A stretch of 64,000 nt of DNA, from assembly GCF_037042905.1 (NCBI RefSeq), contig NC_087261.1, forward strand, positions 13,342,217 to 13,406,216, in the 5' to 3' direction. This stretch comes from Lytechinus pictus (Eukaryota; Echinodermata; Echinoidea; Temnopleuroida; Toxopneustidae). Both the position numbers and the translations under genes were made by a program. The notes beneath the pieces were generated by a model that did no database searches, was not told the origin of the DNA, and worked only from the letters and a program-made list of their open reading frames with translations. Positions 45,501 through 59,710 of this stretch are shown here, piece after piece (the stretch's first letter is position 1; every line of letters begins with the position of its first letter).

Positions 45501-48500
45501 CCAATTGAAAGGAGTTTTTGTCTATTAAGATCGCCTGTCTACAGTAGCCTCTTTATCGGTTTCCCTTGGGTGGTCGAACAGAAAAGTTTGACTGTACTGT
45601 GAAGAGGGCATGTAAGTGATTTGGTAGTGAAGCATGAATACTTGTATGCAAGCAACCAGGGGATCGACGGCTTAAAGCCCTCTCCGAGGGATCTCTGCTT
45701 TGCAGCTCACGGGTGTAGTCTTTGTGAATCAGACCCGATTGTGCTGTACCCGGAACAGCAGATGGCCTTGAGAGAATGCTAATGGCTATATTTCATACAC
45801 ATGGTCATAATTATCGCTTTAAGCTTCAAGAAACTTTCCTAGAATGTTCATACGACTTACCTGAAACATTGTAGGGAGGTATCTTAACCTGCTTCCTTTG
45901 ACAAGAAGGAGAGATGGTGGACCACACTCAACAAGGTGGTATAGATACAGCTTGAACCACAAGGAATTCACCTGATGTAAACACACACAAAAGATATTGA
46001 TGAATTAGTCTCATTTCTAAGTTACAAAGAGTCCAAAATTCATGTGCAAGACTTATCTACCGTGTCCCAAAGTTCAGTTCCACTACACCTCTTCTGAGAG
46101 AACTCCACTGGTTGCCTGTACGTCAAAGAATTTCATTCAAAATTCTGTTAATTGTATACAAATCATTAATTGGTCAAGCCCCACATTACATTACAGAATT
46201 ACTCAAACTTAAAACCCAATCACACAGTCGAAGCCTGCGAAGTTCCACAGATAAATTATTGTTTCAGATCCCATTTCACAAAACAAAAGTCACACTTGGT
46301 GATCGTGCATTTGCACTTGCTGCCCCCAAACTATGGAATAGCCTGCCAATTGATATAAGAAGCTCTCCATCCTTGGCTCTCTTCAAATCAAAATTAAAAA
46401 CATATCTCTTTGGTTAAGAAAATATGCTGTGTAGACATAAGTAAAAAGAGCTCTGAACAAGCGCAGCTGAATATATCCATATAAAAGCTGCGCTATATAA
46501 ATTTATGCTTATTATTTTATTATTATGAATTATAGCATAATCCAATACTAAACGCAATAACAATGAAGTTCTGATTTTGGAGAAAAGATGTTTTCTACAT
46601 GTATCTGTATCACATGTGCATGCTCAAACATACCCACACAAAAACAAAACACACATATTTAATGTGACGATCTGGGACTTACTTATCATTAATCACCATA
46701 GTGGGGACATTTCAGTGTGGTATCCTACATCAAAAAGTTTAAATTTTATCTGCTAAATAAACCAGGGTGGGTGTTTCATGATGCTGTTCGTTGTGAACGA
46801 CTTTACGCATGACTGGCACATGTTCCTAGTTGCTCAGTATACACACAGAGGTCAATAGAGCACAACAAAGAGTCACCGGTCGCTCGTAAAGTTATGCGTA
46901 ACTTACAAACAGCTTTATGAAATGACCCCCGTGCTCATTTTCTAAACATATTTAAGCAGCGACACTTCCTACCCACTACACACACAACTTTTGATTGGCC
47001 GAAAGAGATGTTTTTTTTTTACAAATGAGCTTCCTTTATGATATGGTTTGAAATGAGATGGTCATGGCATTGTAATATATGGACCGGGGACGTCCCCTGT
47101 TGATGGGTGAAATGTAAGAAAATGTAGAGAAGTAGGTCATTACAAACTCACACACCAGCGCACTTCATCTTTGGATGCATTTAGTTATCAGATTCTTCTC
47201 TTTCTCTTACTTTTTCCATTTCTCTCCCCCCCCCTCATCTCTCTCTCTTAATATCTATCATCCTCACCCTCCAAACTCTCTATTTAAAGCTGTAAATTGA
47301 GCAGTCCCTTGGTGCCCCACCCCAATGGTAAATAAATATACCTAGTGCAGTTCTTTTGACTCAATTATAATCAACACAATCCTTCACTGACTCTACCATA
47401 CCACAACATTTCCCTTAAATTCCACATTCAAAAATAAAACTCAGATAAAATAAAATTCAGAAATAAAAAAAATGTCAGAAACTATATTATATAGAGGATC
47501 ATAAATACTGCACAGAAAAAAAATATATATGACTGACCTCTGGTATAGCAGGTCCTATATGTTGTGGCGTACAGCTGCTAATAGGTCTGATTTCATTGCT
47601 AAGAGGGGCCATTGATACCAAAATCCTGTAAAATATAACATTATAATGATGGTTAAAAGCATTCTATACAAATTGGTTGATTACGCGCGCAGCTTATAAG
47701 CAGTTAGGGTTGGTGAATATAACACTGCTGTTCACAATACGCTACTTTATGCATTGAGGTGACATCAAAACCAATAATGCGGTCCTTGCAGCTATGATCA
47801 TGCAGTGGTGTATTGACCTATTTCTGATTGAAGTAAATAATCTTCATGTATGTAATACTCAAATACATTTTGTATGTATTACTTGTATTTCTTTTATTCA
47901 TAAATTGATGTTTGGTACTACAAAATCTAGAAGCGGCAATGAGTAGAGAAATGTTACATCTTGCTAGAGCCAATCAGAGCTATATATGTTTTTTTTTTAT
48001 TTCAACTTACATGTACAATGTACGTTCATTTTTGCATTTTGCCCCAAAGTAAGCAAGTCATAAAATGTAATACTCATCTTCTGATCAAATTTGACATATT
48101 TTTGGATAGGAAATGTATCTTAGATTGAATTGAGTGACAAATGAATTACAAGGATCCGTTTTCATGAAGAGTTGCAGCGTTCATCAGGATTTTATGAAAC
48201 TCCTTTACCTGTTAGCAATGAACTGGATCTAGAATTGCGCAGTTCCCCACGAGCATGAGAATTTCATCAGAATCTGTAAGCACTTAGATTAAAGAACCTT
48301 AATATCAACCAAGTTTGGTCCAGTGGGCAGCACAATTTCTAACTATACTGTAATGATAATACTAAAAAAAAATCCTGTCTCTGGTATGGCTGCTATTACT
48401 TACTCATAGTTTTTCTGTAGTACCCGAGCACACGTAGCTGGTTCTAGACCCAGTAAACTCTCGCACCTTAGCAGATCTATACCCATACCTTTACTCACAC

Positions 48501-51500
48501 CATCAGAATCAGGGGATATGTCCTTATTGTATCTGAAATACAAACGAACAGAAATAATGACGGCAGTGTTCTAGCTAGACCCATTTTAGAGATCGCAATT
48601 CATGGCATTACAAAGTTTTTATCAGGCCAAGTTAGTTGTCTTTAAGTGAAGGAAGATCAACCTGATAACAATCTGACATTAGCAAATCTTTGAAAATAAT
48701 CTAATATTAATTTAATTAATATAAGAATGTTTAGTGTAAATGATGCAAATAAAGCAAGACTAAAGATGGAAATGAATGCAAGTGCAATTCCTCTTTGCAA
48801 AGAGTTACATGTACATGTAGTTTCATTTGAAAATAGTGTTGGACGGAAGTAGAGTTTTTCTTGATGAGTGGTGGTCAGATATCTTCTGTGCCGGGTGGGC
48901 CCGACCATTGTGGTCCACTGGCAATAGCTATAACACTGGATGACAGTGATAAGAATGAACAGTGGCACTTGACTCCAGTATAACTACTTGCCAGTAATGG
49001 GGGTGTTACAAAAAGATGTAAGTGTAGATTAAAGTTGCACTTTTGATACCCAGATGTGTGTGGTACCTGTCAAGCATTAGTTAGATCATGCTTATAGGAT
49101 CTGCGATACTGTGTATTAATTGGATCAACTGCGCGTTCAATATCATGTGCACGTCGGCACTAAGCATGACTTTTGGTCACACTAAATACCCCCTTGATCG
49201 GCCATCAAGATGACAAAGCACAAAAAAAGAGCAATGGGAAAACATAAAAAACTGCAGATGCCTGAGGCAGAGACAGTGCCTTTGACAGTATGCAGTATAT
49301 GTAACATGAGCTACCACTTGAGGACTAGACTACGCAGCTCGAATCAATTCAGTGTCATTAATAACTCTATCTTACACAGGTAAATAGTGTGCATTACATA
49401 AACCAATCAAATTTTTGGTTGCCAATCGATTCCGCATTTGCTTCCGTTTTACTTTTTAAGACAGAAGTAAAATCAGAATGAAATAGGATGAATACATTGT
49501 TGACAAGAATAAACCCAAGGGCCCGTATTCTGAAGTCGGGTTTAACTTAAACTCCGGTTTAAAGTTGTGGTTTAAGTATGGATAGCCAATTGTTACATAT
49601 ATCACTAACAGTAGAGATATCATATTTCAGCTCATTTGGCTCTCAAATCATTCATAATTGTCTAGGAAGTATAAAAAGATGAATGTCTTCACCATGGATG
49701 AATCAGGAAAGAGCACAGTAAACATAAGAAACATACAACTTAATACAAATTTTGACACTTTTGGCTTCCCATAATTTTAGCACAGAGTTGGTTTAAGTTA
49801 AACCTGACTTCAGAATACGGGCCAAGAAGTGTATACACTGTTATAGGTGTACACGCATCTCCAAATCCCTTGACAGTTGATAATTGATTGAGAAAGGGTA
49901 AGAATATATGTACATACCTTAGGAATGTGATTGTGTTTTTGAGTATGACAGCATGTTCAAAGTATCGCTGCGCTTCTCCTTCCACTACACTGTCTTTAGG
50001 AACCTGAAAAATAATAATTTACACAAAAAATCAATACAATCCTTATAGTGAATTCAGTGCCCCGTCTTACAAAGCGTTGCAATTGATCTGATCAACCACA
50101 ACTATAGAAAGCCAGCAAAGTCAACATCTAAACTGCATGTTCAAAATATTTTTTTGATATGATGTATATTCATACATATTACATTCACTGTTTCCTTGAA
50201 AATTCAGTGTGCTTCTCTTTGTTGACAAAGGACATTGTGCAAATTTCTTGTAGAAAAAAATATGACATTGATGGATTTCTAAATAGTTCAGGTCGATCAG
50301 ATCAATCGTAACTCTTTGTAAGATGGGGCCCTCGTGTTTCATAAAGCTGATCATAAATTATGACCGGCTTTAAGAATGACTGGTGACCCTTCATTATTGT
50401 AAATGATGTACACCACAATTTCATTTGTTTTCATTTAGCTCCAAATTAAAGAAAGGGGTCATACATGTAGCACTTACAAAGAGCTTCATGACACACACAC
50501 ACGTCTGGTATTACAATATTGTTCAAATAATGGGGTATTAAAAAACAAACATTCCTCATGAGTTTGTTTGTCCACTTGATAATGTTTTTGTTCCCTCATA
50601 TTATAGGTCAAAACATTGTATTGGTTACGACTCTCGTCTTTCAATCAGAGGGACGTAGGTTAGAATCCCAGCCATGGCGTGTTTTCCTTCAGCAAGAAAT
50701 TTACCCACATTGTGCTGCACTCAACCCAGGGGAGGTGAATGGGTACCCGGCAGGATTAATTCCTTGAATGCGCTGAGCGCTGAAAGGGGTATTTAAAATC
50801 CACACAATCCTCATGAGTTTGTTTGTCCACTTGATAATGTTTTTTTTTCCTCATATGATAGGTCAAAACATGGTATTGGTTACGACTCTCGTCTTTCAAT
50901 CAGAGGGACGTGGATTTCGTATCCCAGCCATGGCGTGTTTTCCTTCAGCAAGAAATTTACCCACATTGTGCTGCAGTCAACCCAGGGGAGGTGAATGGGT
51001 ACCCGGCAGGATTACATGTAATTCCTTGAATGCACTGAGCGCTGAAAGGCAGCTCGAGCTAAATCCTGGGTAATAATAGTAATAACAATGCACCTCCGAT
51101 TAGATTATTTCTACGTAGATGGCGCTATACATTATAAATGCCTATTATTATTATTAATCAGGAAAAGACGACATCATCACACCATCCATGATATAAAGGC
51201 CAAATTTATACTCAAATTTAACTGTATAAATGGTAATCTCAAAGGCACATTCACAAGAATAACTTTTATAACACTGCCAATGAGAGACGGCATGCAGAGT
51301 TTGGCAGTTTGGTTTTGCCTTGAATTAAATCCAAGGGTATGAGAACGTTTAGCTTACCCGATCTAACTCGGCAAGAAAGCTGTCCAGAGACTCGTCGGAA
51401 AGTTTACCGACCTCAAACATGGTGACTGCATGGCTCTTCAGACCCTGTGAAAAAGAAAGTGACAAGATAAAGGTGTAGGATAGTTTTAGCATGGGGATGT

Positions 51501-54500
51501 GCATATCCTGGGGAGGTGAAGCTATAGTGGTTTGAGGGCGTTCACATCTTGGGGAGTTTGGAACATCAGCTATTGAAAGCAGAAGAAGGGGTACAAATTT
51601 TGTTTTGCTTGCCAGTGTTGTAACTCCTCTGCCTCAGCGGAAGGGTGCATGTGCAACCAGTGCACCCCCCAGCCTACGCCCTTGCAAGAAGATAAGCTCA
51701 GTGAATTACTGATAAATCTAATGATGTAAGATACAACAAAGTTTGATGTCTCATGGACAAGTTTGAGAATGACGGCATTTGGCAGTCAGATTCTTAAGAA
51801 ACCTAATTTGGGATTATTATTATTGTTTTTTTTTCAAATGACGAAATAATTTTTAATATCATCATCTCGAAATCGCATCTGTTATTGTGAAAAATGAAAA
51901 GAAGGCAATCTCATTCCACATCCTTTCACTCTCCTGGGGCCCATTTGATAAAGAGTTACAACTGTTGTACCTTTGCCATTATGGCAAATACCATGGCAAC
52001 GGGGTTCAGCAGCCAATCAAAATCAAGCTTACGATGGTAGTTGCCATAAAGGTGAAGTTACAACAGTTGTAAACTCTTTATGAAATGGGACCCTGATCAT
52101 CAAACTCTTTTGAGGTACAAGGGGATTGACTTTGACTAAAGATTGACAAAAAAAACCGAAACAATATCTATTATCGTGAATAATCCTAGTTAACAAAATA
52201 TCAGGGAAAAGAAATTTATCTTACTGGAGATAAATTTCCCATCATGAGGAAGGCTGTCAGGGTGGAATCAAACAGGAAAGCTATCCTCTTTGAATGACCT
52301 CCAGTCGCCGTGATCGCTGATGTCGAAACCTCGGACTCGTCGATGCTGGCGATGTCAGAGGTGTCGATGGAGCCCTCGTTGGATGGGGAGGTCTTCTCAG
52401 AGTTAGTGGTGTGAGCAGCTCCCCAGTCGATGAGAAGCAGATCATCTTGAACTGTAGATCTGCTCCCAATGTGAATAAACAGAAGTATGTTTTATACCTC
52501 ATATTATTAATCATTATAATTTTACAGGAAAGAAAGTTGCAGAAGCAGAAGAAGGAGAAAGAGAAAAGGGGGCAGGAGCGCAAGAAAGCTTAGAGGAGAA
52601 GTTCAAAGGACAAGAAACAATGAGGAAGAAAAAGATAACATAAACGAAGAACATATATTATAAAGCTTCTTTGAATACCAATTGTTTTCAGTGTCCTAGT
52701 GGTTTATAATTTGGTGACTTATAATAACAAGTGGAACGCCTCTGGCAGTCTCGCCTGCATTACGCGATTTAATATAGCAGCAGTGCTAACTTTGAAAACT
52801 AATAATCATTCACAAAAACACCATTCATATAATGACATACATGTAATACCACGTTCATTGACCATAGATGACATTTGAACGGTGACTTAAGACTTGTCAA
52901 CTACACCCATGTCCACATTAAATTCACTCTATCCATAAACTTTCAAAGTTATAATGGCAATTCAACAATTACCCCAACATGGCCTAAGTTTATTGACCTT
53001 AACTGACCTTTGACCTTGATTTTGTGACCTGAAACTCACATGGGATGTTCAGTGATACTTGATTACTCTTTTATCCCAAGTTTTATGAAATAGATCCATA
53101 AACTTCAGAGTTAGGATGGTAATTCAACAAATACCCCCAACACGGCCAAAGTTCATTGACCTTAAATGACCTTTGACCATGGTCATGTGACCTGAAACTC
53201 GTACAGGATGTTCAGTGATACTTGATTACTCTTATGTCCAAGTTTCATTAATCAGATCTATAAATGTTCAAAGTTATGATAGTAATTCAACAAATACCCA
53301 AAACTTGACCAAAGTTCATTGACCCTAAATGACCTTTGACCTTAGTCATGTGACCTGAAACTCGAGCAGGATGTTCACTAATACTTGATTAACCTTATGC
53401 CCAAGTTTCATGAACTAGGTCCATATACTTTCTAAGTTATGATGTCATTTCAAAAACTTAACCTTCGGTTAAGATTTTGAAAATAATTCTCCCAACATGG
53501 TCTAAGTTCATTGACCCTAAATGACTTTTGACCTTAGTCATGTGACCTGAAACTCAGGCAGGATGTTCAGTAATATTTGATTAACCTTATGTCCAAGTTT
53601 CATGAACTAGGCCCATATACTTTCTAAGTTATGATGTCATTTCAAAAACTTAACCTTAGGTTAAGATTTGATGTTGACGCCGCCGCCGTCGGAAAAGCGG
53701 CGCCTATAATAGTCTCGCTCTGCTATGCAGGCGAGACAAAAATTATAACAGTACTTATACCTGTTACACCAGTTAATATTTTCTGATAAACTAGCAATAG
53801 TGTGAAGCTCTGTTTTTCTCTTCCAGAGCAATAATTGGAGGTATAATGAGGACCTGAATATATTTTCTGCTTCTTTGGTTAACATGTTTATCCCTACAAA
53901 TTGTTGCCATCATATTGCAAAGAATAAACATATACATACTTTTTGGTGCCATTTGCCTGAAGAATGTCTTGCCACGACGGATGTAAAGCTTCCATATCTA
54001 GGTCCTGTCCTTTCCTCTTAGCAAATCCTAGTCTGCAGTACATTGAGATGGCATTCTTCACTAGACCAAGGTCAATCTGGAGCACATTGGAAAGCTGGAA
54101 GATTGCATGTACAATCATTTCAAACAATTAAGATTGCGATTGTATCATATGATTCATATTGCCATCACATAAAATAAATTAGATTGCAATCATATCAAAT
54201 ACATGTAAATTAGATTGCATTTATATCAAATGATTCACATTGCAAACATATATTTAGATGGCATTCATATCAACTAATTTTAATTGCAAATAGATGTATA
54301 TTGAATAATTGCAATCACAGCAGATAATTCAAATTGCAGTCATAAAAAATGATTTAGATTGCAATCATATCCAATTGTTTCATATTACATAGACATGCAC
54401 AATCATGTCAAAAACAATTTAGACTGCAAACGTATCAAATAATTTAGAATGGAATCGTATCAAATAATTTATGTTGCAGTCATATCATTCCTACAATATG

Positions 54501-57500
54501 CATAGTGTAACAATGGCAAAAAGGAACTCCTGTTGTATTATGTTTCCTGAATTGTGTCAAAAAAGGGTCGCAAAAAATATCCACTACAAGAGAATGAATT
54601 ATATGAAAGTTAGCCTGACTTCACCCTAGATTCACCAAGGAGACACCAGGGGAGCATTTCATGAAACAGATTGCCATTGATTTCCACTAACAACTGTTAT
54701 AAGCTATTGAAATCCTTGCATCTCATTGGCTCAAAATTCAGTGAATGAATTTTTTGTGTCATGAAACGCTGGATAGTCCCCAATTGGATTAATGTATTAT
54801 GTAGCTTTGCTCACCTCTGCGACTGTTGTGTGTTCATCGATGGAGACAAAGATTTTATAGAGGAGCTTCTCAAAGTAATCACCTTGGAGACGATTCATGA
54901 CAAAGCCTTCCAATGGTGGTACTGCACAAAGCAGAAAAATAACACAATACATGAAAGTAGCCGATGTTACTGAATAGTTACATTGTAAAATGGTGGAGTT
55001 GGACTATACAGTTCACTAATAAATCCTAACTATGAAGCATGTAAGACTTCGAAAGTCCTACCCAAAGACTGTTTGCCTGCAAGACCACTTTGTGGTCATG
55101 GAGTCGTCTTCTGCATCTGGAGCGATGTGGCCCAGTGGATCAGTCCCCGGACTTTGAAACAGAGGGTCGTGGGTTCGGGTCCCAGCCATGGCGTAATTTC
55201 CTTCAGCAAGAAACTGATCCACAATGTGCTGCACTCAACCCAGGTGAGGTAGATGGGTACCGGTAGGAAGTAATTCCTTAAAAAGTTGTGTGCACTATGA
55301 ACGCCTAGCTTAGCCGGGTAATATAGGAGCGCCTTGAGCACCTAACAAGGTGGATATGTGGGCAATATAAATACCCTATATTATTATATTATCTCAAACA
55401 CAATGCTATATACAGTATGCACATGGATGGCTCATACATTAACCCTATATCATTGCCCCCCCTCCCTCTCCTATGTTTTTCCAAAAGTTCCATGTAGTAA
55501 TTTCTTCTATGAATAAATCATATAAATGTCTCTAGAATTTTTAACCCATTGCCTCGTGGGACCCAGTGGTGCGTGTACATAGCCTTTGGAAATTACAAAA
55601 TTCAATAGTCAATGTGTTAAAGGGGAATGAAACCTTTGGAACAAGTAGGCTTGTGTCGAAACAGAAAAATCAAAGAATAAGAACAAAGAAAGTTTGAGAA
55701 AAATCTGGCAAATAATTAGAAAGTTATGAGCATTTGATTATTGCGATCACTAATGCTATGGAGATCCTCCCATTGGCAATGCGATAAAGATGTGTGATGT
55801 CACATGTGAACAACTTTCCCTTTGATAGACTATAAAATACCCCCAAAATGTCTCTTTTTGCTTTTTCTTATGGTGATACAAACTCTTTATCCATGATGTA
55901 TTCTTTAACATTCTGTATTACATGCCCTCCTATAGAAAAAACACATGATCTACTGATAAATGTGATATAAGAGGCAATTTAGGTGAAATATATACTAAAG
56001 TAATGGGGAGAGTTGTTCACAAGTGACATCACACATCTTTGTCGCATTGCCAATGGGAGGGTCTCCATAGCATTAGTTATCGCAATATTCAAATGATCAT
56101 AACTTTCTCATTATATGTCCGATTTTTCTCAAACTTTCGTTGATCTGTTTCTTTGATTTGTCTGTTTTCACACAAACTATCTTGTTTCAAAGGTTTCATT
56201 CTCCTTTAATGTAGGGCAATTCCATAAAATGTACGTCCGAACCCCATTTTTCTCAAGTTTTACTTCACTTCATAAACTGACCAAGTCATGGTCCTTTGAG
56301 AACATTACAGACTGTCAAAAGAACAAGAAATCAGAGACAGAAAATTTCATGAAGGTCCCACATATAAGGGGTCGGACGTACATATTTTATATGGAATTGC
56401 TTTTTTGTAATGAAATAAGGTTTCCACTTTACCTGAGATATAGTCATCATCTTCAATTGGCACATCAACATAAACAAGGCCTTTCAGATATAATTCTGTA
56501 GAATAAAGAGAATAATTCATATGTCAAAAATTATCATCAAACCTTGAACAGGCAAACTTAGCTTGACAGATGTAAAGGCACATTTATACACACTGAAAAA
56601 TCAAGCATGTAGCAGTAACTGCTCCTGTGTAAATGCAAAGAGACACATAGGATACGGTAGTGGTTCTGAGTCTTAGGTTTCCATCAGAGGGTCATGGATT
56701 TGAATCCCAAGTTATTTTTCTGAATTATATGGTATCCCAAATCAATAAATTTCCTTCTTTGAAGGATTTATGCACATTGTGCTGCATTCCACCAATGGGT
56801 ATCTGGCAGAAATACTCATTCTTCAACTGCTTTATGCACCAGGGTGGAAACTTGGCTAAAGTCAGGGTTATAATGCCAATGAGTACTTTATAAGTCGCAT
56901 TATAATTACTATTAATAATGTAAAAAGTACATCTTTTATAGGACTAGGGAATGTGATATATTCATTGATGCCCCCCCAAAAAAGTGCTACAACTCTCATG
57001 CAACTTTGAGACCTGGGGGTTGTTTCACAAAGATTCAAGTATGACGTAGAAACGCACTTTGATGCCTAGTTGCGTGTGGTATAAAAGGCATGACCGTATC
57101 GGTCAGATCATGCCAATTATGCGTATTAATCGATGAGATTGCTCGTTGCGTATCATATAGGCGTCGGCATTTAAGTGCGACTCTAAGTCATGCCTATATC
57201 TTTGTGAAACACCCCCCAGGGCGTGTTTCATGAAACATTCTGTCAGTGATCTTCACTGACAAATTTGCCCTAAACCAGTCAGATCCAAGGATATCAGTAG
57301 GTAATGACAGCTTTCAGTGAAAAAAAAACCATGTAACTGACTATGTATTCAATTAATGCTCCCAAGAAGTCATATCCAATCTTAGTTTCTCTGTTCACAA
57401 TCAAAACCTGGCAAACATCATCACTGGCAGATCCAGGGGGGGGGGCAAAGCCAGCCCTTGCCCCCCTTTTGAGAGGCACAATTGAAATGTGTAAAGTGTG

Positions 57501-59589
57501 CCCCCCCCCTTTGAAAGTGAAAAAGTGAAGACTTTCTTTATTGTTATTTTTTTTTTGTGGGGGGGGGGGGGGGCTTGTCAAATTTTTCCTCAGGAAAATG
57601 TGTCCCCCCCCCCCTTTTGGAAAATCCTGGATCTGCCCCTGAACATCATCATAATATGAAACACTTACTATGCACAACGTAATAATCCATTGCACCGGCT
57701 GGTTGTGACCCTGTATCAATGATTCTATCTATGGCATTCTTCTCAGCTATTGACACAGTCTAGAAACAAAATATTTGAAGGAAAGAAACACTCCAGGATA
57801 GCACCAAACAGGTTTATAATTCACTTGTACATACACAGTTAAGCATACATAGATGAATCAATTTATAAAATGATCCATGTTCTTTTTTATGTCTAATATT
57901 TTTGATTCCTTCAGACTGCAAAAGTTGAGGTCATGAATATACTACATTTGAAATTCATGCATGAATATGCTTTACTTTTATACCAACAATGGTAAAAAAA
58001 TCTAACCCCAATATATTTAAATTAAAATGTACTTAATTTTTATCAGGGTACTGCAAACAAATGTCACATACATGTAGATGTATAATGCTCTCCCACTCGA
58101 GTTTGACTTTTTCTTATATTTTTTATAGCTCTTTACAACACAGTATTTCCCGGGATGTACATGTATTATCTTTCTCTTCACATGTTATCTTTACTGTAAA
58201 ACAAGATATATCAGCACTAAACTTGCAATGTGTCGGACTGTCTGGTGTTGAGACTGATGTCTCTAGGTGTTGATTTATTCCTAAATAGACTGGGCTATTT
58301 CGATGCCTAAGAAGACTGGGGGGGGGGGCTGATTCAGCCCCCCCTTATGATCTCGGCCGTCGATCGAGACGAAAATTGGCACGCACGTTACCCATGGCAT
58401 TATCTACAAAACTATAATATCAAATTCTGAAAAAATCTCATTGCTCATTGATTATGTTAATTTATGCGTAAAATCATAAGTTTGCTCTAATTAACAAAAT
58501 AATGCCCTTAAAATGCTAATTTTTGTTTCACATACTCTTTATAGGCATCTGATTAAATTTTTTTTTTAAATGTCAACATCATATTTATTTTTTTATGTAT
58601 TTCATTGTTTTCTAAATTTCTTATGTATTTCTTTGTTTAAATTCGACTTTTTGTTTTTTATTGTTTTTTCAATGGAAATTGTCGGAGACTTTATTTTGAC
58701 CATAAACAAGATAAAATTAATTGATTTTAAGCAGAAAAAGGAAAAATATGATACATTTTATGAATTTTGGCTAAAAACACTATTTGCATTGGATTTGTAC
58801 ACAAATTCACGTTTTTGAGCAATTTTGGGTCTGCATGCACTTACGAAATGTTGTGTAATTTCGGAACCACATACCCTGGGGTCACAATTTTGGTCTCAAA
58901 AGTTGCGCGAGACTTGAAAGTAAAAAGTCAGCGAGTGACGCGGTCAAAGAATTTCGCGCGGCGGATTAATCGCAAAAAATGTCGAGGGGGGGGCTGATTC
59001 AGCCCCCCAGTCTTCTTAGGGTTAAATGTACTGTGCATACATGTACATGTACAGAAACTAACATTAATATTGTTATCATTTTTTTATATACACTGTATTT
59101 GGTGCAGGAGCTATATGCATACTGTGCATGAAGCCTTTTGCACAGCTTCACACTCTCAACACCAACACAATTTGAAATCACCCATTCCTTCTACGTTATT
59201 CCAAATATTTGTAGAGTTGAAAATACAGTAGGTTGATACCCTGATATCATCCTCGGTAATGTATCCAGCTTGCACCATCCACCATGCCTCCACGCTCACA
59301 TCCTCTATAGGCTTGCCTGGAAGCAGGTCACGGATCGGTTTCCTCCGGAAGAATTTCTGCAACAAGTACAAATCAAGAAGATTATTTGATGATGTGCCAA
59401 TATGTGATGGAAACAGTCAGTTTTAACTTTGCATGGGATATAGTGTATGTTGAGGCCAATATTGTTCTGCTTATTTTATTCACGTTTTATCTTCATTTCT
59501 TTTTTTTTCATTTTTCATTTTTTTCTTTATTTATTTAGTTATTTATTTATTTTGTATTCATTTATTTATCTTTTTATCTATCTATCCAT

Positions 59590-59620
<31 letters not shown>

Positions 59621-59673
59621 TTTCTTTCTTTATTTCTTTATTTCTTTATTTATTTATTTATTTATATATATAT

Positions 59674-59710
<37 letters not shown>

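Noticed and set aside
48657..48968. 103-codon minus-strand frame in a FAM91A1 intron
   Set aside because: No homology to the gene, not needed for the splice chain, no domain seen.
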